From: Streptomyces bottropensis ATCC 25435
Lineage (GTDB): Bacteria > Actinomycetota > Actinomycetes > Streptomycetales > Streptomycetaceae
Length of the DNA stretch: 64,000 bases
NCBI RefSeq assembly: GCF_000383595.1
Contig: NZ_KB911581.1
Span: 3,912,265 to 3,976,264 of the forward strand
Direction: 5' to 3'
Shown here: one piece after another, positions 51,460 through 60,559 of the stretch
How positions within the stretch are numbered: the stretch's first letter is position 1
Layout of the letters: each line of letters opens with the position of its first letter
Translations under genes and position numbers: made by a program
Notes under the pieces: model-generated
What the model was told of the DNA's origin: nothing
The model's input: the letters and a program-made list of their open reading frames with translations, nothing else
Databases searched by the model: none

Positions 51460-52485
51460 CTAGAGCACGCACTCCGCCTCGTCGTACCGCTCCTCCGGCA
51501 CCGTCTTCAGCGTCTCCACGGCCTCGGCGAGCGGCACCATCACGATGTCGGTGCCCCGCAGCGCGGTCATGTTCCCGAACTCTCCCCGGTGCACGGCCTC
51601 CACCGCGTGCCACCCGAACCGCGTGGCGAGCACCCGGTCGTACGCGGTCGGCGTCCCGCCCCGCTGCACATGCCCGAGGATCACCGGCCGGGCCTCCTTG
51701 CCGAGGCGCTGCTCCAGCTCGACCGAGAGCTGCCGCGCGATCCCCGCGAAGCGCTCGTGACCGTAGATGTCCTTGCCGCCCTCGTCGAAGTCCATCGACC
51801 CGGCCCTGGGCTTCGCGCCCTCCGCGGCGACGACGATCGCGAACCGCTTGCCCGCCGAGAACCGCTGGGCGACCTTCGCGGTCAGCTCCTCGATGTCGAA
51901 GGGCCGTTCCGGTACGACGATGGCGTGCGCGCCGGCCGCCATGCCGGAGTGGAGCGCGATCCAGCCGGTGTGGCGGCCCATGACCTCCACGACCAGGACC
52001 CGCTGGTGGGACTCGGCGGTCGTCTTCAGCCGGTCCAGGGCCTCCGTGGCCACACCGACGGCCGTGTCGAAGCCGAAGGTGACGTCCGTGACCGCGATGT
52101 CGTTGTCGATGGTCTTCGGCACGCCCACGACGGGCAGACCGCTGTCCGACATCAGCCGGGCCGCCTTGAGCGTGCCCTCACCGCCGATGGGGATGATCGC
52201 GTCGAGCCCCAGCTCCTCGACATGGCTCCGGGCCCGCGCCACACCGTCGCGCAGATGTGAGGGCTGGACCCGGGAGGAACCGAGGATCGTGCCGCCGCGG
52301 GCCAGGATGCCGGCCACGGCGTCCAGGTCGAGCTTGAGGTAGTCGCAGTCCAGCAGGCCTTTCCAGCCGTCCCGGAAGCCGATGACCTCGTCGCCGTGGT
52401 CGACGACGGCGCGGTGCACGACGGACCGGATGACGGCGTTCAGTCCGGGACAGTCGCCGCCGGACGTGAGGACACCAATGCGCAT
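51460..52485 (-). CDS. pfkA: 6-phosphofructokinase
   Basis: 341 residues. MRIGVLTSGGDCPGLNAVI (ATP loop), GTILGSSR, PKTIDNDI (catalytic Asp), MGRHTGWIAL, and GGTPTAYDRVLATRFG. Fits actinobacterial group of ATP- or PPi-PFKs; GGD at residues 9-11 and the PKTIDND motif are seen in both subtypes. Catalyses fructose-6-phosphate phosphorylation. Start ATG 52485. Streptomycetes have several paralogues. Upstream 245 bp to gatD contain no gene. Confidence 0.94.
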   Translation of the reverse strand: MRIGVLTSGGDCPGLNAVIRSVVHRAVVDHGDEVIGFRDGWKGLLDCDYLKLDLDAVAGILARGGTILGSSRVQPSHLRDGVARARSHVEELGLDAIIPIGGEGTLKAARLMSDSGLPVVGVPKTIDNDIAVTDVTFGFDTAVGVATEALDRLKTTAESHQRVLVVEVMGRHTGWIALHSGMAAGAHAIVVPERPFDIEELTAKVAQRFSAGKRFAIVVAAEGAKPRAGSMDFDEGGKDIYGHERFAGIARQLSVELEQRLGKEARPVILGHVQRGGTPTAYDRVLATRFGWHAVEAVHRGEFGNMTALRGTDIVMVPLAEAVETLKTVPEERYDEAECVL

Positions 52486-52730
52486 AGCCCGAATACCTTC
52501 TCGACGTGGGCCGGGTACCGGACCACGCTGTCCGGCTGGAATCCCCGCCACCCTACCGGCGGCGGGGGGCCCGGCCGTAGCGGGCGTCCGCCTGCTGGAC
52601 GCCCCCGCACAGGTGAGCGGAGCCCTGGTCAGACGGGCTTTCACACATGAGCGGGGGCGCTATCGGACGGGCTTTCGTACGGGCACTGAGGAACCGTTTC
52701 TGAGGAGCCTCGGCGTCCTGCCGTGACCTG

Positions 52731-53459
52731 CTAGGCGGGCTGCTGGGCGGAGGAGATGCGCTCGTCGCGCAGCGCCTCGAACCAGCGGTCGTCGGTCGGC
52801 GGCAGCGCGTTCACGTCCAGTGCCAGCTTCAGCAGCAGGTCCGCGATCTGCGGGTTCCGCGCCAGCACCGGCCCGTGCATGTACGTGCCGAAGACGGTGT
52901 CGTTGTACGCGCCCTCCGTGCCGTCGCCCGTGCCGTTGCCCTTGCCGAGCCGCACGTTCGCGAACGGGCGGGCGGTGGGACCGAGGTGCGTGACGCCCTG
53001 GTGGTTCTCGAATCCGGTGAGCTGGGGCAGGCCGAGGCGCGGGTCGATGTCCGCGAGGACGTCGCCGACGCACCGCTCGCCCTCGCCGCGGGTCGTGGTC
53101 ACGTCGAGCAGCCCGAGGCCCGGCTCGCGCTGACCGAGGTCGTTGACGAACTCGTGGCCGAGGATCTGGTAGCCCGCGCAGACCGCGAAGACGATCGCGC
53201 CGTTGTTGATCGCCTGGTACAGATGCCGGTCCCGGCGCAGCCGCTCGGCGGCGAGCCGCTGCGGACGGTCCTCGCCGCCGCCGATCAGGTAGATGTCGCC
53301 GGAGGTCGGGATCGGCTGGTCGCTGCGCACGTCCAGCCGGGCCACGTCCAGGCCGCGCTGCCGCGCCCGGCGCTCGACGACGAGGACGTTGCCCTGGTCG
53401 CCGTAGGTGCTGAGCAGGTCCGGGTAGACCCAGACGACCCGCAGACTGTTGTCGCTCAT
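52731..53459 (-). CDS. gatD: Lipid II isoglutaminyl synthase, glutamine amidotransferase subunit
   Basis: 242 residues, class I glutaminase of the cobyric-acid-synthase type. Nucleophile Cys94 in VFAVCAGYQILG; catalytic His195 in GTYMHGPVLA. WVYPDLLSTYGDQGN at the start is the GatD pattern. Supplies ammonia for amidation of the D-glutamate in lipid II. Follows murT by 48 bp on the same strand, so the two are a pair. Confidence 0.92.
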   Translation of the reverse strand: MSDNSLRVVWVYPDLLSTYGDQGNVLVVERRARQRGLDVARLDVRSDQPIPTSGDIYLIGGGEDRPQRLAAERLRRDRHLYQAINNGAIVFAVCAGYQILGHEFVNDLGQREPGLGLLDVTTTRGEGERCVGDVLADIDPRLGLPQLTGFENHQGVTHLGPTARPFANVRLGKGNGTGDGTEGAYNDTVFGTYMHGPVLARNPQIADLLLKLALDVNALPPTDDRWFEALRDERISSAQQPA

Positions 53460-53507
53460 GTAAGTCGGTGCCCCTCGGAGTCGTTGGCGTCGTTCGTCGT
53501 AGCGTGC

Positions 53508-54746
53508 TCAGTTGCCCACGCGGCGGCGCAGGTCCTGGAACGCGGTGTAGTTGGCGATGACCTCGATCCGGCCCGGCGGGCACATCTGCACCGCCTGGTC
53601 GAGGGTGTCGCAGACCTGGAAGTGCTGGTTCGCCACCTCCAGGCGTACCGCGAGGTCGAGCTTGCGGTCGCCCAGCACGAAGATCGGGTGGCCGGTCAGC
53701 CGGGTGTAGTCGACGTCCCACAGCCAGGAGGTGTCGGTGCCGTCGGCGCCGCGCGCGTTCACCGAGAGGATCACCGGCGACGGCGGCGGGTCGATCAGCG
53801 AGAACGTCTCCAGCCAGCCCGCCGGGTTCTTGGCGAGCAGCAGCCGCAGGTCGCGCTGCATGAACTGCACCACGTCGTACCGTCCGGCGACCGCCTGGAC
53901 CTGGTACATGCGTTCCAGGGCGACCTGTGGGGGCACACCGAAGACGGCGGCCGTGGCGGCCGAGGAGGCGGCGTTGGCCTTGTTGGCGCGGCCCGGGAGC
54001 TGCAGGTGGATCGGCCAGGCCGAGCCGTGCGGGTCCAGCACGTGGTCGCCCGAGAGCGCCCAGCTCGGCGTCGGGCGGCGGAAACCGCACTCGCCGCAGA
54101 ACCAGTCGTCGCCGGGCCGCTGCATCACACCGCCGCAGGACGGGCAGGACCAGGCGTCGTCCTTCCACATCTGGCCGACCGCGACCCAGATCACGTTCGG
54201 GGACGACGAGGCCGCCCACACGATCAGCGGGTCGTCGCAGTTGGCCACGACCACGGCCTTGGTGCCGGCCAGGCCCTCCCGCCACGCCTCCGCCATCATG
54301 CGGGTCTCGGCGGCCCGGTCCAGCTGGTCGCGGGAGAGGTTGAGCAGCGCGATGCACTTGGGGTCGGTGTCCCGCGCCACACCGGCCAGGTACTTCTCGT
54401 CGACCTCGATGACCGCGAACTTCGCGTCCGAGTTCCCGGCGAGGGCCGAGGTGATGCCCGCGGGCATGTTGGCGCCGAGCGCGTTCGAGACGACCGGGCC
54501 CGCGGCCCGCAGCGCCTCGGCGATCAGCCGGGTCGTGGTGGTCTTGCCGTTGGTGGCCGAGACCAGGACGACGTCCAGGCTCTGCGCGAGCCGGGCGAGG
54601 AGGTCGGGGTCGAGTTTCAGTGCCACCCGGCCGCCGATCACAGATCCGCTACCGCGTCCCGCGGCACGAGATGCCGCCGCGACCGCCTTGCCCGCCGTCA
54701 CGGCCAGCTTGGCCCGCGGCGTGAGCGGGTCCGAGTTGCCTGCCAT
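53508..54746 (-). CDS. murT: Lipid II isoglutaminyl synthase, Mur-ligase subunit
   Basis: 412 residues. Mur ligase ATP loop SATNGKTTTTRL (63-74), VIEVDEKYL, LNLSRDQLDRAAE, and a four-Cys zinc ribbon (Cys201, 204, 217, 220) unique to MurT. Ends with a DUF1727 domain. Uses ATP to activate D-isoglutamate. Start ATG 54746 with AAGGAGG; longer frame to 54944 is shadow of def's promoter region. Divergent from def. Confidence 0.94.
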   Translation of the reverse strand: MAGNSDPLTPRAKLAVTAGKAVAAASRAAGRGSGSVIGGRVALKLDPDLLARLAQSLDVVLVSATNGKTTTTRLIAEALRAAGPVVSNALGANMPAGITSALAGNSDAKFAVIEVDEKYLAGVARDTDPKCIALLNLSRDQLDRAAETRMMAEAWREGLAGTKAVVVANCDDPLIVWAASSSPNVIWVAVGQMWKDDAWSCPSCGGVMQRPGDDWFCGECGFRRPTPSWALSGDHVLDPHGSAWPIHLQLPGRANKANAASSAATAAVFGVPPQVALERMYQVQAVAGRYDVVQFMQRDLRLLLAKNPAGWLETFSLIDPPPSPVILSVNARGADGTDTSWLWDVDYTRLTGHPIFVLGDRKLDLAVRLEVANQHFQVCDTLDQAVQMCPPGRIEVIANYTAFQDLRRRVGN

Positions 54747-54884
54747 CAGTTCTCGATCCTCCTTGCGTACAGCGCCGCGCCCTGTCCCGGCAACGTGTGG
54801 ACCGAAGCCTATCGAGATCCACTCACGCGCCCGAATCTCGACCGGGCCGTCCCAGCGTCCGGACCGGCGATATCGGTCCGAACG

Positions 54885-54890
54885 TACCCT
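54885..54890 (+). promoter_or_regulatory. Candidate -10 of leaderless def
   Basis: TACCCT ends 7 nt before the ATG at 54898; no Shine-Dalgarno visible. Confidence 0.4.
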
Positions 54891-54897
54891 TGCGACC

Positions 54898-55437
54898 ATG
54901 CGAAGCGGCTCGATTCCCGGCGCCCGAGGGCGCGTTCTCCCCATGACACTGCTCGGGGACCCCGTACTGCAGGCGCCCTGTGAAGAGGTGACGGAGTTCG
55001 GGCCCGAACTGGCGCGCCTTGTGGAGGATATGTTCGCGACGATGTACGACGCGCGGGGCGTGGGTCTTGCCGCGAACCAGGTGGGCCGGTCGCTGCGGGT
55101 GTTCGTATACGACTGTCCGGACGACGAGGACGTACGGCATCTGGGTCATGTCGTGAATCCCCGGCTCGTCTCGACCGAGGGGATCGTACTGCGGGGGCCC
55201 GAGGGCTGTCTGTCCCTGCCCGGCCTGGAGGCGGGTGTGGAGCGGTACGACGAGGCCGCCGTGGAGGGGTTCACGGTGGACGGGGACCGGGTGCGGGTGT
55301 GGGGGAGCGGGTTCTTCGCGCGGTGTCTCCAGCACGAGTGCGATCACCTTGAGGGCCGGGTGTATGTGGACCGGCTGTCGGGGTGGCGTCGGCGGCGGGT
55401 GATGCGGAAGGCCGCCCGAGCGGCGTGGGGGCGGTGA
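54898..55437 (+). CDS. def: Peptide deformylase
   Basis: 179 residues. Motif 1 GVGLAANQVG, motif 2 EGCLSLPG (metal ligand Cys104), motif 3 HECDHLEG (His146, Glu147, His150). Removes the formyl group from new proteins. An N-terminal extension of about 15 residues precedes the usual start of the fold. The ATG at 54898 is consistent with leaderless initiation. Streptomycetes have several def copies; no fmt gene adjacent. Confidence 0.95.
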   Translation: MRSGSIPGARGRVLPMTLLGDPVLQAPCEEVTEFGPELARLVEDMFATMYDARGVGLAANQVGRSLRVFVYDCPDDEDVRHLGHVVNPRLVSTEGIVLRGPEGCLSLPGLEAGVERYDEAAVEGFTVDGDRVRVWGSGFFARCLQHECDHLEGRVYVDRLSGWRRRRVMRKAARAAWGR

Positions 55438-55458
55438 GCCCGTCGGGGCGTGCCGGTT

Positions 55459-55526
55459 CATCGTGGCTGGTCGCGCCCATGCGGCGGAGCCGCACAGCGA
55501 TACGGCCCCACGCCCCTGACGGAGCG
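55459..55526 (+). repeat. Dispersed intergenic repeat, copy A (long form)
   Basis: TCGTGGCTGGTCGCGCCCATG, then GCGGCGGAGCCGCACAGCGA and CGCCCCTGACGGAGCG. It has the extra middle segment (GCGGCGGAGCCGCA) that copy B also has and copies C and D lack. Confidence 0.8.
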
Positions 55527-55557
55527 CGTCCACCAGCCGTGCCGAGAAGTGGGGCCG

Positions 55558-56202
55558 CTAGAAACCCGGGCCGCCGACCTTGTCGCCGGCGGCCGCCAGG
55601 CGGCCCCACAGCAGGTCGGCCAGGCAGCTGACCAACTCGGCGCGGGTGCAGGGGCGTTCGCCGAGCCACCAGTCTCCCGCCGCGTGCATCATGCCGACGA
55701 TGCCGTGACCCCAGACGCGGGCCAGCCGGTGGCTGTCGGGGCCGAGATCGAGGCGGTCCTCTATGACTTTGCCGAGTTCCTCGCCCATGCGGCGCAGGAG
55801 CGGGGCGGAGTGCTTGCCGACGTCGAAGCCCTGCTCGCCCGGCTGGCCGGCCTCGGCGGGGTGCATGAGGAAGCGGTACACCTGGGGGCGGGCCTCGATG
55901 GCCGCCAGATAGGTGTCGAGGGTCGCCTCGACGCGTTCGCGCCGCTCGGCGGGGGCGTCCAACGCGGCCCGCAGGGCGTCGAGGAGGGCGTCGGTGTGGC
56001 GCTGGGCGAGAGCGGCGTAGAGTCCGCTCTTGTCGCCGAAGTGGCGGTAGAGGATCGGCTTGGTGATCCCGGCCTCGGCGGCGATGGCGTTCATCGACGC
56101 TCCGGGGCCCTCGCGCAGCACCACCCTGTCCGCGGCCTCCAGCAGCTCGCGCCGACGACGGTCGGCGGACCGCTCCTGGTCGGTCCGCTGCGTGGTGTCC
56201 AT
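55558..56202 (-). CDS. TetR/AcrR-family regulator
   Basis: 214 residues. Helix-turn-helix near residues 15-60 (RRRELLEAADRVVLREGP, AEAGITKPILYRHFGDKSGLYAAL). C-terminal TetR ligand domain with WGHGIVGMMHAAGDWWL. Start ATG 56202. Divergent from an acyl-CoA dehydrogenase gene, with two dyads between. Likely represses it, possibly responding to acyl-CoA. Confidence 0.9.
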   Translation of the reverse strand: MDTTQRTDQERSADRRRRELLEAADRVVLREGPGASMNAIAAEAGITKPILYRHFGDKSGLYAALAQRHTDALLDALRAALDAPAERRERVEATLDTYLAAIEARPQVYRFLMHPAEAGQPGEQGFDVGKHSAPLLRRMGEELGKVIEDRLDLGPDSHRLARVWGHGIVGMMHAAGDWWLGERPCTRAELVSCLADLLWGRLAAAGDKVGGPGF

Positions 56203-56311
56203 GAGTCTCTCCCCCACATACTGATGACGGTGACGCCCTGCGCAAACTAACACTGATTGGCACGAGCCGATCGAACGGGCTACCGACCCCGCCGCGGGAG
56301 TTGACTTTTCC

Positions 56312-56348
56312 TACCGACCGGTAACAGACTCCAGTTACCGCAGGTAAC
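56312..56348. promoter_or_regulatory. Two operator-like dyads between tetR and acyl-CoA dehydrogenase
   Basis: TACCG-AC-CGGTA (56312-56323) and GTTACC-GCA-GGTAAC (56334-56348), both perfect and sharing the TTACC/GGTAA core. They lie 28-64 bp before the dehydrogenase ATG and just downstream of TTGACT (56301-56306), a possible -35. Confidence 0.6.
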
Positions 56349-56375
56349 ATCTTAGTGCAGTGCTGGAGGCGCGTC

Positions 56376-57602
56376 ATGGCCGAGTTCACCATGGAACTCA
56401 ACGACGAACAGCGAGAGGTCCGCGACTGGCTCCACGGGTTCGCCGCCGATGTGATCCGCCCCGCGGCCGCCGAGTGGGACGAGCGCGAGGAGACCCCCTG
56501 GCCGGTGATCCAGGAGGCCGCCAAGGTCGGCATCTACTCCCTCGACTTCTACGCCCAGCAGTACTTCGACCCCACCGGTCTCGGCATCCCCATGGCCATG
56601 GAGGAGCTGTTCTGGGGTGACGCGGGCATCGCCCTGTCCATCGTCGGCACCGGCCTCGCCGCGGTGGGCGTCCTCGCCAACGGCACCGAGGAGCAGATCG
56701 GCACCTGGATCCCCCAGATGTACGGGGACGCCAACGATGTCAAGGTCGCCGCGTTCTGCTCCTCCGAGCCCGACGCCGGTTCCGACGTGGCGTCCATGCG
56801 CACCCGCGCCGTGTACGACGAGGCCAAGGACGAGTGGGTCCTCAACGGCACCAAAACCTGGGCGACCAACGGCGGCATCGCCAATGTCCACGTCGTCGTC
56901 GCCGTGGTCGACGCCGACCTCGGTTCCAAGGGGCACGCCTCCTTCATCGTCCCGCCGAACACGCCCGGTCTGTCGCAGGGCCAGAAGTTCAAGAAGCACG
57001 GCATCCGCGCCTCCCACACCGCCGAGGTCGTCCTGGAGGACGTGCGCGTCCCCGGTTCCTGCCTCCTCGGCGGCAAGGAGAAGCTCGACGAGCGCCTGGC
57101 GCGGGCCCGCGAGCGGGCGAAGGCCGGCGGTGAGCGGCTGAAGAACGCGGCGATGGCCACGTTCGAGGCGTCACGTCCGGCGGTGGGCGCGATGGCGGTG
57201 GGCACCGCCCGTGCCGCGTACGAGGTGGCCCTCGACTACGCCAAGACCCGTGAGCAGTTCGGCCGGCCCATCATCGACAACCAGGGCGTGGCCTTCCAGC
57301 TCGCGGACATGCGGACGTCCGTGGACGCGGCGCGGCTGCTGGTGTGGCGGGCCTCCTGGATGGCGATCAACGGCAGGCCGTTCACGGCGGCCGAGGGGTC
57401 GCAGTCGAAGCTGTTCGCGAGCGAGACGGCGAAGAAGGTGACGGCGCAGGCGATCCAGATCCTGGGCGGCAACGGGTACACCCGTGAGTACCCGGTCGAG
57501 CGGATGCACCGGGACGCGGCCATCTACACCATCTTCGAGGGCACGAGTGAGGTGCAGCGGCTGGTGATCGCTCGGACCTTGTCGGGGATGCCGATTCGGT
57601 GA
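56376..57602 (+). CDS. Acyl-CoA dehydrogenase
   Basis: 408 residues, FAD enzyme of fatty acid or branched-chain acyl-CoA oxidation. Signatures: FCSSEPDAGSDVASMRTRA, TWATNGGIANVHVV, YAKTREQFGRPIIDNQG, and the C-terminal QILGGNGYTREYPVERMHRDA and YTIFEGTSEVQRLVIAR, with the catalytic Glu in FEGTSE. A charged insertion (EKLDERLARARERAK) lies mid-protein. ATG 56376 after GGAGGCGCG. Under the divergent TetR gene. Confidence 0.94.
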   Translation: MAEFTMELNDEQREVRDWLHGFAADVIRPAAAEWDEREETPWPVIQEAAKVGIYSLDFYAQQYFDPTGLGIPMAMEELFWGDAGIALSIVGTGLAAVGVLANGTEEQIGTWIPQMYGDANDVKVAAFCSSEPDAGSDVASMRTRAVYDEAKDEWVLNGTKTWATNGGIANVHVVVAVVDADLGSKGHASFIVPPNTPGLSQGQKFKKHGIRASHTAEVVLEDVRVPGSCLLGGKEKLDERLARARERAKAGGERLKNAAMATFEASRPAVGAMAVGTARAAYEVALDYAKTREQFGRPIIDNQGVAFQLADMRTSVDAARLLVWRASWMAINGRPFTAAEGSQSKLFASETAKKVTAQAIQILGGNGYTREYPVERMHRDAAIYTIFEGTSEVQRLVIARTLSGMPIR

Positions 57603-57631
57603 GGCCGCAGGAGAGGCGGTGCCGGGGCGAC

Positions 57632-57710
57632 CGCGGGAGCGTCGTGGCCGCTCGCGCCCACGCGGCGGAGCCGCACATCGACACAGCCCCGCGCCCCTGA
57701 CGGGGCGGCG
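57632..57710 (+). repeat. Dispersed intergenic repeat, copy B (long form)
   Basis: GTCGTGGCCGCTCGCGCCCA, GCGGCGGAGCCGCACATCGA, then the hairpin CGCCCC (57692-57697), TGAC, GGGGCG (57702-57707). Just after the dehydrogenase gene, where it could end transcription, and just before the TenA remnant. Confidence 0.85.
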
Positions 57711-57715
57711 CTGTC

Positions 57716-58369
57716 GTGGGAGAGTCGACAAGACAGTGGCGACACCGACGCGACGAACCGGAGCGCTTGCCCTGGAACAGCGGCTCGTCATCGCCGCCGA
57801 CCTGCTCTCCTTCCGCCACCTGGCCGAGCGGTCGGCGGCCGAGGGAGCCGGACAGCGCCCCCTTCTTCGCGATGCTCGCCGAGGGGGAGGCGGTGGCGGC
57901 GCAGGCGCTCGGGGCGTACGCCGAGGCCTGCGGTGTGGACGAGGAGAGGGCGGCGGCGTACGAGCCGCTGCCCGGCTGTCAGGCCTACCCGTCGTACGTC
58001 GCCCGGCTCGCCCTGGGCGCGGCGCCGGCTGACGTGGTGCTCGCCCTGAGCGCCAACTTCGCCTCCTGGGGCGGCTATTGCGCGACGATCTCGAAGGCTC
58101 TCCGCGACCACTACGGCTTCACCGACGAAGCCCGCGCCTTCTTCGGCTTCTTCGCCGAGCCGGCACCGGAACTGCAGGAGCGGGCGAGGGCCGCGGTACA
58201 GGCCGGGTTGGACGCCGGACGGATCGGCGAGAACCGGGCGCACGCCTACGGCCGACTGCTGCAGGGGTACGAGTCGATGTTCTGGACCACGCCGGCGCGC
58301 CCTGAAAGGGGCGCGGGGCACCGCGCGATCAGCCACGGACGACCCGCGGTCGGCGTGCGACCCTGTTGA
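57716..58369 (+). pseudogene. TenA/PqqC-like gene remnant
   Basis: From about residue 47 the frame reads FFAMLAEGEAVAAQALGAYAEACG, LPGCQAYPSYVARLALG, LSANFASWGGYCATI and HAYGRLLQGYESMFW, matching the C-terminal two thirds of a TenA-like (haem-oxygenase fold) protein. The N-terminal third of that family, with HPFW and FVxQD motifs, is absent. Another frame just upstream shows LEQRLVIAADLLSF. The last 18 residues are encoded by repeat copy C. It looks truncated and probably frameshifted. Confidence 0.6.
58295..58352 (-). repeat. Dispersed intergenic repeat, copy C (short form, inverted)
   Basis: On the minus strand: CCGCGGGTCGTCCGTGGCTG, ATCGCGC, then CCCCGCGCCCCTTTCAGGGCGCG. It is inverted relative to copy B, so the TenA remnant lies between inverted copies. 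Confidence 0.8.
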
Positions 58370-58378
58370 GCGGCTTCC

Positions 58379-58615
58379 CTAGCCGGAGGCACCGCCGCTG
58401 CTGTGCGCGATGCACGCCACGTCGATGCGGTCCGCCAGCTTCGCCAGTTCGATCGTCAGCGCCGCCACCGTGTCCTCGTCGAGTTCCTCACCCGCCTCCA
58501 CCAGGTGCAGCCACCGGCCGCCCACCGTCCGCAGCAGCTTGCTCACATCGGCCGCAGACACCTGCAGGTTCCCGCGGTCGTCGACGATCAGAGGCAGAGT
58601 CACTTCGCGGTTCAC
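58379..58615 (-). CDS. Conserved 78-residue protein of unknown function
   Basis: GTG start at 58615. VNREVTLPLIVDDRGNLQVS, AADVSKLLRTVGGRWLHLVEAGEELDE, then TIELAKLADRIDVACIAHSS. It is soluble, mixed alpha/beta, and I recall it as a conserved Streptomyces hypothetical. There is no Shine-Dalgarno; TACGAT is 7 nt upstream, so leaderless. Lies 25 bp after the aldehyde dehydrogenase gene on the same strand. The in-frame extension to 58705 is dehydrogenase shadow. Confidence 0.75.
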   Translation of the reverse strand: MNREVTLPLIVDDRGNLQVSAADVSKLLRTVGGRWLHLVEAGEELDEDTVAALTIELAKLADRIDVACIAHSSGGASG

Positions 58616-58640
58616 AACGGGGATCGTAACCGTGGAACGC

Positions 58641-60026
58641 TCACGCGCCGTGCCACACGGTGGTGATGTTGCAGAACTCCCGGATTCCGTGTCCGGACAG
58701 CTCACGCCCGTAACCGGACCGCTTGACCCCGCCGAACGGGAACGCCGGGTGGGAGGCGGTCATGCCGTTGACGTAGACCGCACCCGCGTCCAGGTCCCGG
58801 ACGAACCGTTCGACCTCGGCGGCGTCCTCGGTCCACACGTTGGAGCTGAGCCCGAAGGGTGTGTCGTTGGCGATCGCGATCGCTTCGTCGAGGTCGGCGA
58901 CCCGGTACAGGGTGGCCACCGGGCCGAACGTCTCCTCCTGGTGGACGCGCATCTCGGGGGTGATGTCGGCGAGGACGGTCGGCGGGTAGAACCAGCCCGG
59001 CCCGTCGGGGCGTTCGGCGCCGCACAGCACGGTGGCGCCGCTCTCCACGGCCTCGTCGACCAGTGCCTCCAGGTCCTCGCGGCCCCGCTCGCCGGAGAGC
59101 GGGCCGACGTCGGTGTCCTCGTCCAGCGGGTCGCCCACCTTCAGCGCCCGCATGGCCTCGACGAACCGCTCGGTGAAGGCGTCGTACACGTCGGCGTGCA
59201 CGATGAACCGCTTGGCGGCGATGCACGACTGGCCGGTGTTCTGCACCCGGGCCGTCACGGCGGTCCTGGCCGCCTTCTCGATGTCGGCGGACGGCATCAC
59301 CACGTAGGGGTCGCTGCCGCCCAGTTCCAGGACCGTCTTCTTGACCTCGTCCCCGGCGACCGAGGCGACGGCCCGGCCGGCGGGCTCGCTGCCGGTGAGG
59401 GTCGCGGCCTTCACACGCGGGTCGCGCAGGATGTCCTCGACGGCGCCAGAGCCGATGAGCAGCGTCTGGAAGCAACCCTCGGGGAAACCCGCCCGCCGGA
59501 AGAGGTCCTCCAGGTAGAGCGCGGTCTGCGGGACGTTGGAGGCGTGCTTGAGCAGGCCCACGTTGCCGGCCATCAGGGCGGGCGCGGCGAAGCGGATCAC
59601 CTGCCAGAGCGGGAAGTTCCACGGCATCACGGCGAGCACCGGGCCGAGCGGCCGGTAGCGGACCAGGACCCGGGAGGCGCCCGAGTCCTTCACGTCGGCG
59701 GCGGAGGGCTCCACGTCGGTGAGCAGCACCTCTGCGTGGTCGGCGTACCAGCGCATCGCCTTGGCGCATTTGGCGGCCTCGGCGCGGGCCTGCTTGATGG
59801 GCTTGCCCATCTCGGTCGTCATCACCCGTGCGACGTCCTCGGTGTCCTCGTCGAGGAGGTCGGCGGCCCGGCGCATCAGCCGGGCGCGTTCCACGAGGGA
59901 CGTGGTCCGGTACGTACGGAACGTGGTGTCGGCGGTGGCGAGGCGGCGCTCGATCTCCTCCTCGCCCATGGCGTCGTACGTCTTGAGCGTCTCGCCGTTC
60001 GCCGGGTTGACCGTGGCGATGGGCAT
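58641..60026 (-). CDS. gabD: Succinate-semialdehyde dehydrogenase (NADP-type)
   Basis: 461 residues, aldehyde dehydrogenase family. VNPANGE, PWNFPLWQVIRFAAPALMAGN, Glu in VLELGGSDPYVV, catalytic Cys in QNTGQSCIAAKRF, and EETFGPVATLYR. The short N-terminus and QSCIAAKR are typical of GabD1-type enzymes that oxidise succinate semialdehyde. Start ATG 60026. No gabT beside it. Confidence 0.92.
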   Translation of the reverse strand: MPIATVNPANGETLKTYDAMGEEEIERRLATADTTFRTYRTTSLVERARLMRRAADLLDEDTEDVARVMTTEMGKPIKQARAEAAKCAKAMRWYADHAEVLLTDVEPSAADVKDSGASRVLVRYRPLGPVLAVMPWNFPLWQVIRFAAPALMAGNVGLLKHASNVPQTALYLEDLFRRAGFPEGCFQTLLIGSGAVEDILRDPRVKAATLTGSEPAGRAVASVAGDEVKKTVLELGGSDPYVVMPSADIEKAARTAVTARVQNTGQSCIAAKRFIVHADVYDAFTERFVEAMRALKVGDPLDEDTDVGPLSGERGREDLEALVDEAVESGATVLCGAERPDGPGWFYPPTVLADITPEMRVHQEETFGPVATLYRVADLDEAIAIANDTPFGLSSNVWTEDAAEVERFVRDLDAGAVYVNGMTASHPAFPFGGVKRSGYGRELSGHGIREFCNITTVWHGA

Positions 60027-60091
60027 GGCTGGCCTCCTGCGTGGGCTGTCCTTCGACCTTCCCGCGCGGCGGCGCACGCCGCAACGCGGAC

Positions 60092-60559
60092 TCAGTCCGA
60101 GTGCTCCGTGAGACGGTCGAGAAACGCCGCCTGCGCCGGGACGAGCACGGCCCGGGCCCGTTCGACGGTGAGCCACTCCACGCGGTCCAGCTCCGGGAAC
60201 TCCTGGATCCGCCCCGACCTCGGCGGCCACTCCATGCGGAAGGTGCCCGGTACGACGGTCGCGGGGTCGAGGTCCGCCTCGATCGCCCACACCGTGACGA
60301 TCTTGCCGTTCTTCTGCTGGACCTCGCCCAGCGGTACGGCCTCCCCGTCGGGCGGCACCAGCCCCAGCTCCTCCTGGAACTCCCGGCGGGCCGCGTCCCA
60401 GGCGGGCTCGTCCGGCTCGTACTCGCCCTTGGGCACGCTCCAGGCGCCCGCGTCCCTGTGCGCGAAGTACGGGCCGCCCATGTGGCCGAGCAGGACCTCG
60501 ACGCCGTGCTCGGTGCGGCGGTGCAGCAGCAGTCCGGCGCTGCGCTTGAAAGTGGTCAA
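60092..60559 (-). CDS. NUDIX hydrolase coupled to DNA ligase
   Basis: 155 residues. The NUDIX box is GEYEPDEPAWDAARREFQEELGLV (Gx5Ex7REUxEExGU satisfied). TTG start at 60559 overlaps the ligase stop (TTGA), so the two proteins are translationally coupled. Similar stand-alone NUDIX proteins remove damaged or dinucleotide substrates; the pairing with a ligase hints at DNA repair or nucleotide-pool cleaning. Confidence 0.9.
   Translation of the reverse strand: MTTFKRSAGLLLHRRTEHGVEVLLGHMGGPYFAHRDAGAWSVPKGEYEPDEPAWDAARREFQEELGLVPPDGEAVPLGEVQQKNGKIVTVWAIEADLDPATVVPGTFRMEWPPRSGRIQEFPELDRVEWLTVERARAVLVPAQAAFLDRLTEHSD

Noticed and set aside
52660..54983. Long open frames overlapping gatD and murT on both strands
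   Set aside because: Shadows of MurT-GatD; no domain motif and wrong codon bias.
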